Part shown: piece after piece, positions 53,887 to 64,000 of the stretch
Layout: every line of letters begins with the position of its first letter
Position numbering within the stretch: the stretch's first letter is position 1
DNA from: Aotearoamyces nothofagi
Lineage: Eukaryota; Ascomycota; Leotiomycetes; Leotiales; Tympanidaceae
Direction of reading: 5' to 3'
NCBI GenBank assembly: GCA_015345905.1
Contig: JADDTR010000032.1
Span: forward strand, 62,001-126,000
Length of the DNA: 64,000 nucleotides
Position numbers and translations under genes: made by a program
Notes under the pieces: generated by a model
Database searches by the model: none
What the model saw: the letters and a program-made list of their open reading frames with translations, nothing else
What the model was told of the DNA's origin: nothing

Positions 53887-54097
53887 ACGCGTTTTTTACG
53901 CGTTATCACGTGGTTGTGGCAAGCGCACTATCACGCCGCATCACGCGTTATCACGCCGTATTTACACGTAAAAACGCGGTATTAGGTAGTTTTACGCGGT
54001 ATTGCACCGTAGCATGATATCATATAGTATCATACGGTGTCACCTAGTAGAACACGGTGTCACGGTATCACGCGTTATGGAACACGGTATCACGCGT
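53887..54097. promoter_or_regulatory. Cluster of five ACGCGT (MCB-type) hexamers
   Basis: Perfect ACGCGT palindromes lie at 53887, 53898, 53943, 54070 and 54092, with several near matches (ACGCGG, ACGCCG). ACGCGT is the MluI cell-cycle box bound by the Mbp1-Swi6 factor in yeasts, which drives DNA-synthesis genes including host RNR genes. The cluster is 407-612 bp upstream of the NrdD-NrdG start. The surrounding sequence is a degenerate repeat of ATCACGCGTT/ACACGGTGTC units, so the hexamers could be a by-product of that repeat. Confidence 0.45.
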
Positions 54098-55984
54098 TGC
54101 AGAACACGGTGTCATGCGGTCTCGCGCCGTCTTGTAATTAATTACATTACCGTTGCCACATGCTTATTGATGCTGATTAATAGAAAGCCGTGTGGAATTC
54201 TGTATGTTATGATAATTTATGCAAACCCTCTTCCCCCAGAGCTGGAGAATACGAGCAACCATATCCTACTACGATCCTGTGGTGTTTACAAAGTACTGGC
54301 CGTCACTCCGTAGATCGTACTTTGAAAGCTCCGCGGCGACATGGCTGAGCTCGAGACTCACTTCTATCCGAATTTTAACTGCATCCCGTCCTCCTCAAAA
54401 CTTGAACCACTGAACGCTAATATGTATTCGATCGCTATAGAACGGCATCTTATTCATCCTTGGATTGATTTAAAATAGGCTCCTAGAGATCATATATTAT
54501 CGAGTATTACAGAGGGCTGGCACCGACTCAGATACAACTGCATCCTCACTTTAATGCGTCGGGTTTAGACTCTTACAATTCTGGAAGGACTCGCGATTCA
54601 GACATAGGATAAGAGTGTTCTTTGTGTCCGAGGTGTTGATAAAGGAGAGGAAGGGTTATATAGCTGGAATGGCTTGAAACATGGTAAGTTACAATTGATT
54701 TTGTCGGGACCTTGTACTGCAATGGTTGGACTTGATCGATGGTTTGAGTTTTGTTATAGATAAGAGGAAAGAGATATGAAATAGAATTGAGAATAAGATG
54801 GAAGAAGTAGCAGAGGAGGGAATGATCTGCTTATATTCCTATAGAGGCTTCACAGCCCAACAGCTAGGGAAAACTCCGAGTGTGGTATTACCAAGAGCAG
54901 GCTTCGAATACACTTTGGAAAGTCTGCATTTTGATGATGGAGGGGTATGGAACCCTGTATAGCGATGTTATAGACGATAGGTAGTAAACTATTAGAACTC
55001 TGAGTATATTCTAATAAAGCCTTCATTTTTCAATGGTAGAGAAATAGAACAGCAAAATATTAAAGACAAATTTATAACTGTTTCAAAATTAGCTCGATGG
55101 AACAAAAAGATCGCATAGAGCTCCTCTCAAATAGTAACAAGGATCAAAATAAAAGCTGTTGGCCTCCATTTTGAATCAGATAAACTTGACATTTATTCTC
55201 TCTCTCGAATAAAAGACGGATTAATGAGGGAGGGCGCTGATAGGCAGTCCGTCGGATAAAAAAATAATACGGATCAGTGACCAAGCTTGTACTGCCGCGA
55301 AGCCATACTCAATTCGTACGAATTGAATTCAGTCAACCCCGCATTCTGCACACGTGAGCTTCCGCGAAGAAGAGTCTTGGACCTTTAATTCGATTACATA
55401 GTGAAGTTATTATATTTAGTAGACGGATCTTCGTAAACTTATTGAAAAGAAAAGTCAGATTCTAAATTAGAATATAAGTTTGATTTTTATTATTTCGTGA
55501 TAATTATAAAATGATAGAACAGGGGAGAGGTTTAATATAATAATGGTTTATTTATAGATAAAGGACTATATAGAAGATTTAGCTTCTCTCTCCTTTAAAG
55601 TATATTGACAGCTAAGCAATAGTTATTTATAACAGTAATTATATATTTCCACTTTGTGTGACAAGTACAACAAGGTAGTCAAAAGATTTCTATCTGCCGG
55701 CCTTGTATTAATTTAAGCGGCATAAATCAGCCTTAGGCCTCAGTTTAGATTTGGTCAGTAACTACTCAGGTCCAAGAGTAGAAATAAATTTAATACTAGA
55801 AACAGAGAATACTAGTACTTGACGTGTCGGTAGAGAGCCAAAACCCTCTTCTGAATTATTAACCAATGTTATTGAATCTAGAGCGGTTATATTCTTAAGG
55901 TTTCGGAGGTTCTAATTATAATGTGTTGCATACAAGATGATAGCAAATATCAGTCTCAACTGATAATATATAGTTTCCCGCTCT
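54098..55984. other. AT-rich stretch, no gene seen
   Basis: About 1.9 kb, strongly AT-rich from about 54,960 onward and especially at 55,380-55,680, with no open frame of note. It could be decayed transposon DNA altered by repeat-induced mutation, but I recognise no element. The rest may be 3' flank of the SnoaL-like gene. Confidence 0.5.
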
Positions 55985-56742
55985 CTATGGTTTCTTTGCT
56001 CCCCAGAACAGGTCTATCTCTTTCCCCTCTAGCCAGTCATGCATAGCGTCATACATTTTGTAGAATTCCGTGTTGTTCATCGTTGCTAGGTCCTTTACTA
56101 CAGGATGTCCAAGCATGTGCTGCGCAACCCCCAAGTACTGATAACCCTCTGGATATTCATCTAGCAATTTTTTGCTGAAAGTCGGCACGTTTTTGCCATC
56201 AACTGGAGTCACTTTATCTTTCTCATAGAAACTCTTGTAATATTTCGTCTTCCACTCATTGCCGATCTTGGTGCAGAAAAAGATAAAGCGCACATCACAA
56301 TCAACATCAAATTTCACCCCGTTAATGTTAAAGCGTTGCGTGATGGTAGCCTTCAATTTACCAACAGCGCGGGATTTGGCCAAATTGAGATCCACCAATG
56401 TGCCATTCTCACGGTGCATGATGAAATCACCGTTCTTGCGACCTTCTTTTGAGACTTTGATGAAGTCTTGGATTGTCAGGCCGCCGCTCCATGCTGTATT
56501 ATCGTATGCTGATTAGTTCGGATACGGGAGACTAGGAAGGAGGGCAACCACTGACTTGTCCAGACATAAGCATCGTCAGTGAAGAGACTACGGAAATTCT
56601 CCCATTCTGAAGCGTCACGATAGACAGGCCAGCCCTTGCAGATCTCAGAAACGCAAAATCGGGCAAGAATCTCTTCTGTTGATCCGTTGATGTGACTGTA
56701 CGTCACCGGCTGGACTTCCTTATCGGTGATGTTGTAAACCAT
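55985..56742 (-). CDS. SnoaL-like (NTF2-fold) protein
   Basis: Member of the SnoaL-like NTF2-fold family common in ascomycetes, some of which act as cyclases, dehydratases or isomerases in secondary metabolism. Exons 56742-56556 and 56493-55985 flank a 62-nt intron (GTCAGT donor, ACAG acceptor), giving 231 aa. The N-terminus has the first helix and the [20 protein letters not shown] block, with FTDDAYVW at the start of the cone. The following [33 protein letters not shown] and [11 protein letters not shown] match the conserved strands of the family. No biosynthetic core gene (PKS, NRPS, terpene synthase) is nearby, so the substrate cannot be guessed. Confidence 0.8.
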
Positions 56743-57985
56743 GATTGATGAATTGATGTCTAATGATGTTTGGTGTAGGCAGGGTTCTTACTGTGTAGCA
56801 ATTGTTACAGGCTTGACGTGATATATCACAGGATGACTGATAAATAAATGTGCGGAATGGCTGGCTTTTGAATGATGTGAAGGCAACTTTAAATGACGGA
56901 TCACGTGCTCGATGTTATGAATACCGTTTTTATGATCCGAGAGACTGTGCCAGTCAGTGGCGTGACGAATCTTGGATCAGAGGCGACGTTGGATCCTGGA
57001 GTATCTGCCACTATCCACTGCCGTACCAGCCGTAGACATCTCCTAATTCCCCCGTCAATCCACGAGAAGCAGCGCCATGCTCTATATTCTCTAGCAAACC
57101 AGTAACACCACCCCTATATAAGTCCCCGGACTCTCTAGTCGGGCTCGAGTGCTATGTAGCAAAGCTTCTTGCACGCATGACTAGTCCCCATTATGACCGC
57201 GTCATCATTGATTTCTAGCCTTCTGTTACAACTGGAGTACAGTATATTCTTATTCCGACTGTATCATGAATCCATGATGAGGGCGATATGTTGGAATGTG
57301 TCCAACAGGCGAGCTCCGCTGGGGAAGCCCAGCGGCGCAAGCATAGGCCGAGGGGCCGCCGGTCTAAACACAGTACAGTACGTACGTACAGTACGTACGC
57401 ACAGTATATCATCTTGCAAGTTGCCACCTCCGGAATATCCGCTCTACAGTCTTCAGAGGAGGAGCAGCCCACCCGGTATTGATATACTGTGCCAGTCCCG
57501 TGCATTCTTGGCCGCAGCCCCGCCTCGCTTAATGCGCATCTCGCGCATCTCCCGCATCTCCCGCACCTCCCTGTCTGTTGGCTGTAGGTGGAGGGCAGAA
57601 AAGTGAAAAGGATCGTCTAATAGTTGAGTTAATCACTTCAAAATACCGCATATGCAAAAATTGCACCCACAGACGATTAAATGTTATAATCTCATGTTGC
57701 TGTTGTGAATTAATTGTTGCAACGTCGACATAAGCAACATTACTCCCTGGAGAATGACATCAGCTCTCGGGTTCTCGGTTCCAGGGTTGCGACGACTTGA
57801 GCCTCAATCCCTACACCATTCTTCTTCATAATTCCGAATGACTGGAAATAATGAAGCTCTCCTTTGGAGCGTTGACTACATCACGATAAACAGGGTTGAC
57901 GCCACAGGAAAACCATTCAGTCTTTAAGTTTTACTGTTTAACCAGCTCCAGAGCTTTAGATCTGAGGTAATAAAAAATCTGAAGG
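56743..57985. other. Intergenic region with GTAC-type repeats
   Basis: About 1.24 kb. A TACAGTACGTACGTACAGTA-like stretch at about 57366-57402 resembles the GTAC/ACTGT repeats of the 25-29 kb desert. A CATCTCCCG/CATCTCGCG short repeat is at about 57536-57565. No supportable gene. Confidence 0.5.
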
Positions 57986-59430
57986 TCATAAATGCCCACC
58001 GTCCCTCCCTCGACTGCTCCCTCCTCTCGACCCAAAAACTCTCTCAAACATACGCGCTTTGAAGATCCCACATAGTTCAAGGCACCTTACATCTCGCTTG
58101 GGTACCAACTGGGTAGCCCATACACCACACAATCCGGCGTCCCTGTCCATCCACCAATTCACATTCGGCGTGCTGCTGCAAAACATATATCCCTCCCTCA
58201 TTTCTCCTTTCGAGTCTTTAGATACTTCTCTGATCAGCATACCACCAAGTCCCCAATCTAGTACCGCCACCTCAGCACTTTCGCTAAACATACTGTCAAG
58301 TTCCTGATATGCTAGAAGTTCAGTGAGATGCCCTTGGGTGGAACAAGGGAGATGAGATGTGAACATCAAATCGACAGCTTCCCTGCTCAAAATCTTCTCG
58401 TCATTTATGCATAGACTTTTAAGCAATTTTGCGAGATCGACAGCTGAGCAATATATTCCAGTCCCACCATCATATGTCTTATTCGCTGTGTTGGGATAAT
58501 CGAGTTGCTCGTTGTAACCATACTCATTATCGGCGGCCATGATAGGGCCATCAGTACTCAAACCCGTCTCATATATTGGATGGACAAGGCCTTGCCTCCA
58601 GCTCATATCCAACAGGCATCGACTTGGAATGCTAGCTGTGGAAATATCAAAAGTCGTGTGGTACATGTTTAAAGGATGCCATATGTTGGTTTGCATATAG
58701 TATTCGAGCGATGTGCCGGTAATCCGTGAGATAGCAAGCCCTACCCATGTGAAATTCGCACTTTGGTTAGACCAAAGTTGGCCGGGACTGAATTTCAGCG
58801 GACGGACAGGAGAGGAAGGGCCAGACATAATGCCAGAGGTGTGTGAAAGGAGATGGCTATTAGATATGTCAGACCATAATGAGTTCATTTTATGCTGTTG
58901 CTGGTCTTTGATATAGATGGAGAGCAGATATGGAGTGGATTATGTGAAAAGCATTGAACGAACCGTAGAGTAATGCTGTTATCTTTACTCACAGAACTCC
59001 GCTTATTCTTCTTACTTTTACCGGAGGATTTTAGGACCTCCATATTCTTTAACTCAGGTAAAATTCTGCTTATATCTTCGTCAAGACTGATTAATCCTTG
59101 TTCCACACACTGTAGTACTGCTACGGCAGTCATAAGCTGTGTACATTCAGCGATCCAAAAAATAGCATCGAGTTTCAGCTCCTCTCCTAGTCGGTCCTTA
59201 TTCAGAGAACTCTCGCCAAAAGCTTGAGCATAGTGAAAGTCATCTGGAGATATATTTTAGTAGCGACCATGCCTAGGAGTTCTCGGGCCTCCAATTAGAA
59301 ACATACTTGGCCCGTGAGCCACCAGTACTGCACCTGGTATCTGGCCCGTATGACATGCCTGCTGCATGATTTCCTCCAAAGAGCTTTCTGAATCCGCCGA
59401 CTGGCTGAGAAGAAAATGTTCATATAACAT
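57986..59430 (-). CDS. Beta-lactamase/transpeptidase-like protein lacking the SxxK catalytic pair
   Basis: Serine-hydrolase family related to class C beta-lactamases, which in fungi includes esterases and acyltransferases. Exons 59430-59307, 59243-58964 and 58856-57986 (introns 63 and 107 nt) give 424 aa. Family signposts are HTGQIPGAVLVAHGP, FHYAQAFGESSLNKDRLGEE, LDAIFWIAECTQLMTAVAVL, SLDEDISRILPELKN and, after splicing, ITLRHLLSHTSGIMSG. At the catalytic position the usual IASxTKLMTA reads IAECTQLMTA, so the nucleophilic Ser is Glu and the general-base Lys is Gln. The later Tyr of the WxY-type motif also appears changed (LWSNQSANF). The fold is kept and the gene has no stops, so it looks like a maintained pseudoenzyme rather than a decayed copy. 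The exact 5' end is less certain. Confidence 0.75.
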
Positions 59431-60307
59431 TATGAATTAAAATAAAAGCTACTCGACCTTCCAATTTCTACAGCAGGAGATGCTCAAAGAAGAGACGTCT
59501 TACATATAAGCTTGTGCTCCGAAGGGACAGATACACAAATAAGTGCCAAGACGATCAAACTCATCCTTATACGAGACAATTTATTTTGATGCGATAGGAC
59601 GTTGTGGCCAAGGACTTTCCATCGAGGTGACATGACTAGGCTATTCCGAGCTAACGTTGCGAATTTGACGAGAGCGGTAAGTATTGCGAGACAGTTGAGC
59701 GCTGTTGTTAGCGGTCGCTGACGTTTTCTTGACGAGTAATCGAGCGAAGATGGATTATCAGATGAAAACGTGGCACAACAGGGGCGCATCGTTCAATGAT
59801 GTTGCCTAGCCACATGAATTCGCATTTTGATGCGACTGGATGTTATAGAAGCTGGCCATGGCGCGCGTTCGTTTCCGGGGAAGATTTAGGCTAGATGCGA
59901 GGACAACTCTGAACGTAAGGGGCGGATAAGAAGCCATCTCGCAATGCGAAGCGTAAAACCCATCTAGCTGTCGGGATGGGATGGTATTCTGTCCAATATG
60001 TCTTGGTGGAATTGCAATCTCTCTGACAATTGAATTTTTATAGCTAGATATTGGCTAAACGCCATGAATTGGCTTCTGTCTTCTAGCAGGAACTTGTTGA
60101 ATTTGTCCCCTCTCGATGCAACATTGAGGAAGCACTCTAAGCTAATTATGAATATAAAGTGACTTCGAATGCACATATTGCGTTGCAGCTTTGATGACGG
60201 GTAAAGACCGTCCCGTTCGGGGGTTGTCTATAAAAAACTTTGGCCATGCACCATGTAAAAGAAGATCCTTAACGACATTGAGTTTGGCACTACTTATGCA
60301 TGTGCAG
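59431..60307. other. Intergenic region, no gene seen
   Basis: About 880 bp. Two short minus-strand open frames (59484-59789 and 59964-60176) lack recognisable features. The region probably holds the promoter of the beta-lactamase-like gene and the 3' flank of GCP5. Confidence 0.5.
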
Positions 60308-63067
60308 TCATAGTGTACTTCCGAGACCGCTTTCTAGCATTTCTGCAAGAATATCCCAATGCAGCTCACCACCAGCCCTTGCAACACCTCTCAGCCCATT
60401 AGCTACGAACTTGCACAGCTGGTCGAATTGGTCTTTAATCTTTCTCAAGCGGTCAATGTAAGATAGTCCGTTTTCTTCCATTATGATAGTACTAAAATCG
60501 GCGTTAGAGCCTTGATCATCATCGTCGCTGGAGTCGGAGCCTATCTCTCGGGATCCTCGGGATGGTTCTAAGCATGGTGCGGAAGGCGTAGAGGTATTAC
60601 CGAAACCTTCCGCAAATATGTGAGTTCTCCTTCCATCAGCCAGTTGAATTGACAAGTCAAGAATTGCAACGATAGACTTCTGGATCAATTCCAGTCTAGA
60701 GCTAAGCAGAGCTTGGTCTGCGAGTTGTTTGATGTACTTCTGGTGTACTTCGATCATTTGGTCAACATCTTCAGCTCTCTCTAGCTCTTCATGCATACGT
60801 TCTGTGTTACCGCGAATAACGAGATCTGTCAAGTAGTTATAGAGAGTCGAGGTAAACCAAAGTAATCTACTTCGTAGACAATAGTATAAGGCGCGTTCAT
60901 CGGCACTGCTGTCTTCGTTGACAGCATCTCGCAGGAGACGAGTCTTTTCAATCACATACGCAGCCCTTCGGATCTGTAGAAGAAATGTGAAGAGGCCTTG
61001 GTAGATCGGAATCGTGTTCGAGTTGAAAATTATCTGCACTGGCCAAGGTAGACTGTAAGTGAAGTTGATAGTGGCCAGAGACTTGACTGATTTTCTGGAA
61101 CGTTGTATATCGCTGTACTTGGCCCCAATCACTGTTGCTCTCAATCTCTCTGCTTGGACGTTTCTCATATCTCCAAATGTGCTCTGTGCTAGTTCGGTGA
61201 GAGTGTAACGATCATTCCAGCTGCTCTTCCCACTATCTAACTTATCGAAAAGCTCATTCGCAAGAACGCTGGTAGTGGCACCGTCTGACATGAAGTAGAT
61301 ATTCTCAATAGCGTCCAGTGATTCCCGTAGCCCACAATAATCAAATAAGCACTGCCGCAATGTTGACGATGCAGCATGGTGCTTACTCTGAATCCACAGC
61401 TCAAAAGCTGCGTCGAACAGTTCAGGAAAGGGTGCCAAGAAAAAGACTGCAGGGTTGCAGACCGTAGAAAAGTTGAGTTTAGGTTCCTCTCTGAGTTGGG
61501 AGGTGCTGTTACCATGATGCTTGCCAAGCTGTTTCAGAACATTCACACTCTTTCCAGTTGTGAATATCTTCCTTGATGCAGTATGTAGGAAACGCGGAGC
61601 ATGGAGGACTCCATCGGTGGTAGTTCGAAGTTTGTAACGATTCTGCCATGATAATGCCAGGTCGGTGACTTTCTGGATCTTGGTAATGAAGAAAACATCG
61701 TCATCATTGCGAAGATCCCCATTTTCCATCCACTGTCTTATTGGGTGCAGATATACACTGAAACAGTTAAAGAATATGTTTCCCATAAACTCGTACAAGG
61801 CATCGTTACCAGCCAATTGGGACGTACACGTCTCGTCAAAAAGTAATTCTAAACATCGAAAGGGAGCCGCATGTGGCTCTCCGGTCAGAACTTTGATGAT
61901 TCCTGCCAGCTTCAACAGAGGGCTGGTGTGTGGGATTAGCTCGGTTTCAACTTCAGCAAGGCTGACGACAACATCATCCTTGGGCGCTACAAAATTTCCC
62001 TGTAGATCGGAAAGCTTAGTGTCATAGTGTTGTAGTCGCTTTTTAACTTCCTGCTGTAAACTTTGCAATTGTGGAACTATCTGTTTGCTGTTACTCCATA
62101 TGCGAAGGCTCATAATGACACTACCTTGTTGGGCAAACTGTGCTAGTATTCCATAGAAGATTTCAGGTGAAGTGTGCGAAAGAGAGAAGTCCGGACTTGC
62201 AAGGACAATATTTTTGCGATTATTCTGAATATCGAAGAGGGAGGTCGGATAGCCTTCAAGCATAAAGAGGATCTCTCGGATAGTCTGCAGCTCCGTAACT
62301 GGCACCGCCTTTTTGGTGAGTGAATATTTTTCATCGTCTTCCAGTTTCCTTATCCAGAATTGAGATTTCATTAGATCATTCAACGCATGGAGATCTGTGT
62401 GAATGATATAATCGTCTGGTAACCGGATTTCCTTGTCATTTCCCGTTGACGGGGCAGTCTCGGCCGGGCTAGAGAGCTCAACATCACTATCATATGATCC
62501 TTTGTCTTCATCTGAGCTTTCAGCTGCATAATCAATATTCCTCCAGATATTCTTGTCCCATAGGGAAGGTTCTTCTGCAGCCAAGTCTTCCCATTTCAAG
62601 ATTGGCCCTACGTCCTCCACGGGCAGCTTCAGGAATTCCAAACTTTCCAATCTAGACTTAACTACAGGCTTGTCTGAGAGCTCAAGTAGCAAATGAAGGA
62701 CCTCCGGGGTCCATTTTGTTGATCGCTTCGATAGTTCATCGAGTCTCTCGCGGAGAGCATCAGCTAGAGCGTCTTCATTATAAACACGGAATTTCTCCTC
62801 TAAGCCTTCCAAGCTGTGTTGAACATCGAATTGATTTGTTCTTGCATAGTTTTGGTACCGCAGAGTTCGTAAAGTTGACTCTCGGTGTATGTTGAATTTG
62901 CTGGAGTCGCTCTATTAATCCGTAAGGCGTTGTCAATTATCCAACACGCCCAGAGATGGAAAGTGTTTAGAAGAGATAGTCAAGGAATTGCTTACCTTGG
63001 GGGATATTTCCGTTAATAAAGTAATCAGTTCATCGGTCAACGTGCCAATCCTTGCGATATGAGCCAT
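60308..63067 (-). CDS. Gamma-tubulin complex component GCP5 (Mod21-type)
   Basis: Spc97/Spc98-family subunit of the gamma-tubulin ring complex that nucleates microtubules at spindle pole bodies. Exon 1 is 63067-62996 (MAHIARIGTLTDELITLLTE), then an 84-nt intron, then exon 2, 62911-60308, giving 891 aa. The N-terminal part (FDVQHSLEGLEEKFRVYNED) matches the GCP5 N-terminal domain. After an acidic stretch (ESSDEDKGSYDSDVELSSP) comes the first GRIP region (LQTIREILFMLEGYPTSLF, then SHTSPEIFYGILAQFAQQGS). The second is near the C-terminus (SLPWPVQIIFNSNTIPIYQG, then LFTFLLQIRRAAYVIEKTRL). Length and N-terminal match favour GCP5 over GCP4 or GCP6. It is divergent from the next gene with 249 bp between starts. 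Confidence 0.86.
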
Positions 63068-63316
63068 ATTTTGGGCCTCTCATGCCGTCAAATCTTAGAT
63101 TTTACTACGGATGTCAACGCGCCTCATGAGCAACGCGACGAGGCTGAGGACTAGAGGTTTAGAGCCAGCGGCCGCGGCCGCGGCCGCGGCGCCTGGCATG
63201 TTGAAAGTTTCGGCAGTTGCCGCATTTAAGGAGCATGAGGCTTGGCCAAAATCGTAGACGAAGGCTGAAACAATCAACTTCTTCTTGCCCATAAGACAAC
63301 ACAATAACAGCACATC
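63068..63316. promoter_or_regulatory. Bidirectional promoter with a GCGGCC repeat
   Basis: Spacer between divergent GCP5 and mannosyltransferase genes. About four units of the palindromic hexamer GCGGCC occur at about 63168-63190, ending in GGCGCC. No gene is called inside it. Confidence 0.55.
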
Positions 63317-64000
63317 ATGGCGATAGCACGACCGATACGTGCACTCGCATTGGTATCATTGTTACTGTGCACGTTTCTGGTATATCAGATCTTTGGTGGG
63401 CCGAGAGCTCCACCTAAAGGTCCTGGAGACAAAGTTCTCAAGTATGAGGGTAGAGATCCCATGTTAGATCGTATGTATCCGGAAACCTTAGTCATATCAA
63501 GCACACGATACTAAATATTAAAAGCTATTGGGGAACCGGAATCGTCGATCCCACTACGACGAGCACCAGAAGGCTATGAGCCAGACAACCCAAATTCCTC
63601 TCGCATCAATGCTACTCTTCTGGCACTGGTACGCAATGAAGAAGTAGCAGGCATGGTTCAATCCATGCGAGACTTGGAGCGGACGTGGAACAGCAAGTTC
63701 AACTATCCATGGACGTTCTTCAACGATGAGCCATTCAACGATGAATTCAAGCGGCTGACGCAGCAAGAAACGAAGGCAGAATGTAGATATGGTGTGTAGC
63801 AACATTTCTATTGGTCCGGCTTCATTTAGACAGCAGCTAATATCACATTTGCAGAATTGATCCCAAAGGAACACTGGGAGGTACCGTCTTGGATCAACGA
63901 AGACCTCTTCCAAGAGTCTGCTAAGATTCTGGCCGAGAATAAAATCCAGTACGGCGAGAAGGTCTCATACCATCAAATGTGTCGTTGGAACTCTGGTCTT
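63317..64000 (+). CDS. KRE2/MNT1-type alpha-1,2-mannosyltransferase (GT15), 5' part
   Basis: Golgi type II membrane enzyme adding alpha-1,2-mannose to O- and N-linked glycans of wall and secreted proteins. Exons 63317-63470, 63525-63791 and 63855 to the window edge, with introns of 54 and 63 nt. The first 27 residues give a short cytoplasmic tail and one membrane anchor (RALALVSLLLCTFLVYQIF). The luminal domain begins with NATLLALVRNEEVAGMVQSM, RDLERTWNSKFNYPWTFFND, then KAECRYELIPKEHWEVPSWI and KVSYHQMCRWNSGL, all typical of the family. The catalytic glutamate region lies beyond the window. Which KTR/KRE2 paralogue it is cannot be told from this part. Confidence 0.9.

Noticed and set aside
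53880-54130. CRISPR or direct-repeat array from the ATCACGCGTT-like units
   Set aside because: Units are degenerate and irregularly spaced, without unique spacers; better seen as a local repeat containing ACGCGT sites.
54098-55984. Transposon relic
   Set aside because: AT-richness alone is not enough; no terminal repeats, target duplication or coding remnant was seen.

Overview
The window reads as nuclear DNA of a filamentous ascomycete (Pezizomycotina). Evidence: short introns of 47-110 nt with GT..AG ends and CTAAC/CTGAC-like branch sites, single-gene transcription units on both strands, and typical fungal families (Rtt109, a CRH-type GH16 enzyme, a Zn2Cys6 regulator, a GH71 alpha-1,3-glucanase, an ankyrin-HET protein, an OPT transporter, a KRE2-type mannosyltransferase). 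I cannot place the class or species from sequence alone.

Layout. 0-15 kb is a dense housekeeping block: mitochondrial ribosomal protein MRPL15, histone acetyltransferase RTT109, a CRH-like chitin-glucan transglycosylase, S-adenosylmethionine decarboxylase, the Fe-S scaffold ATPase CFD1, an acidic protein with adaptor-like DPW/FGDF motifs, and a YAR1-like ankyrin protein. A small two-exon gene of unknown function (15962-16849) ends it. 16.9-29.9 kb is about 13 kb without a supportable gene, full of tandem repeats, many with a 5-bp unit. It leads into a Zn2Cys6 regulator (29901-32966). A very GC-rich WD40 gene of the MORG1/WDR83 type follows, then another repeat-rich spacer.

36.5-47 kb holds two large accessory genes. 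One is a secreted six-exon protein joining an alpha-1,3-glucanase (GH71), six cysteine-rich repeats and a complete-looking subtilisin unit (propeptide, kexin site, catalytic domain). The other is an ankyrin-HET protein. 47.3-59.4 kb looks like an accessory block: an oligopeptide transporter, an intronless 826-codon fusion of a class III anaerobic ribonucleotide reductase with its radical-SAM activase, a SnoaL-like protein, and a beta-lactamase-family protein without its catalytic residues. Housekeeping content resumes with the gamma-tubulin complex protein GCP5 and, divergently, a GT15 mannosyltransferase cut by the window end.

The most unusual item is the NrdD-NrdG fusion (51000-53480). It is a bacterial-type, oxygen-sensitive enzyme with its own activase in one reading frame inside a fungal chromosome. 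About 400-620 bp upstream lie five ACGCGT sites, the hexamer bound by the yeast MBF cell-cycle factor that drives host RNR genes. Second is the glucanase-protease polyprotein, third the pentanucleotide-repeat desert. Exon joins were inferred by reading frame and splice motifs; no transcript or database data were available.
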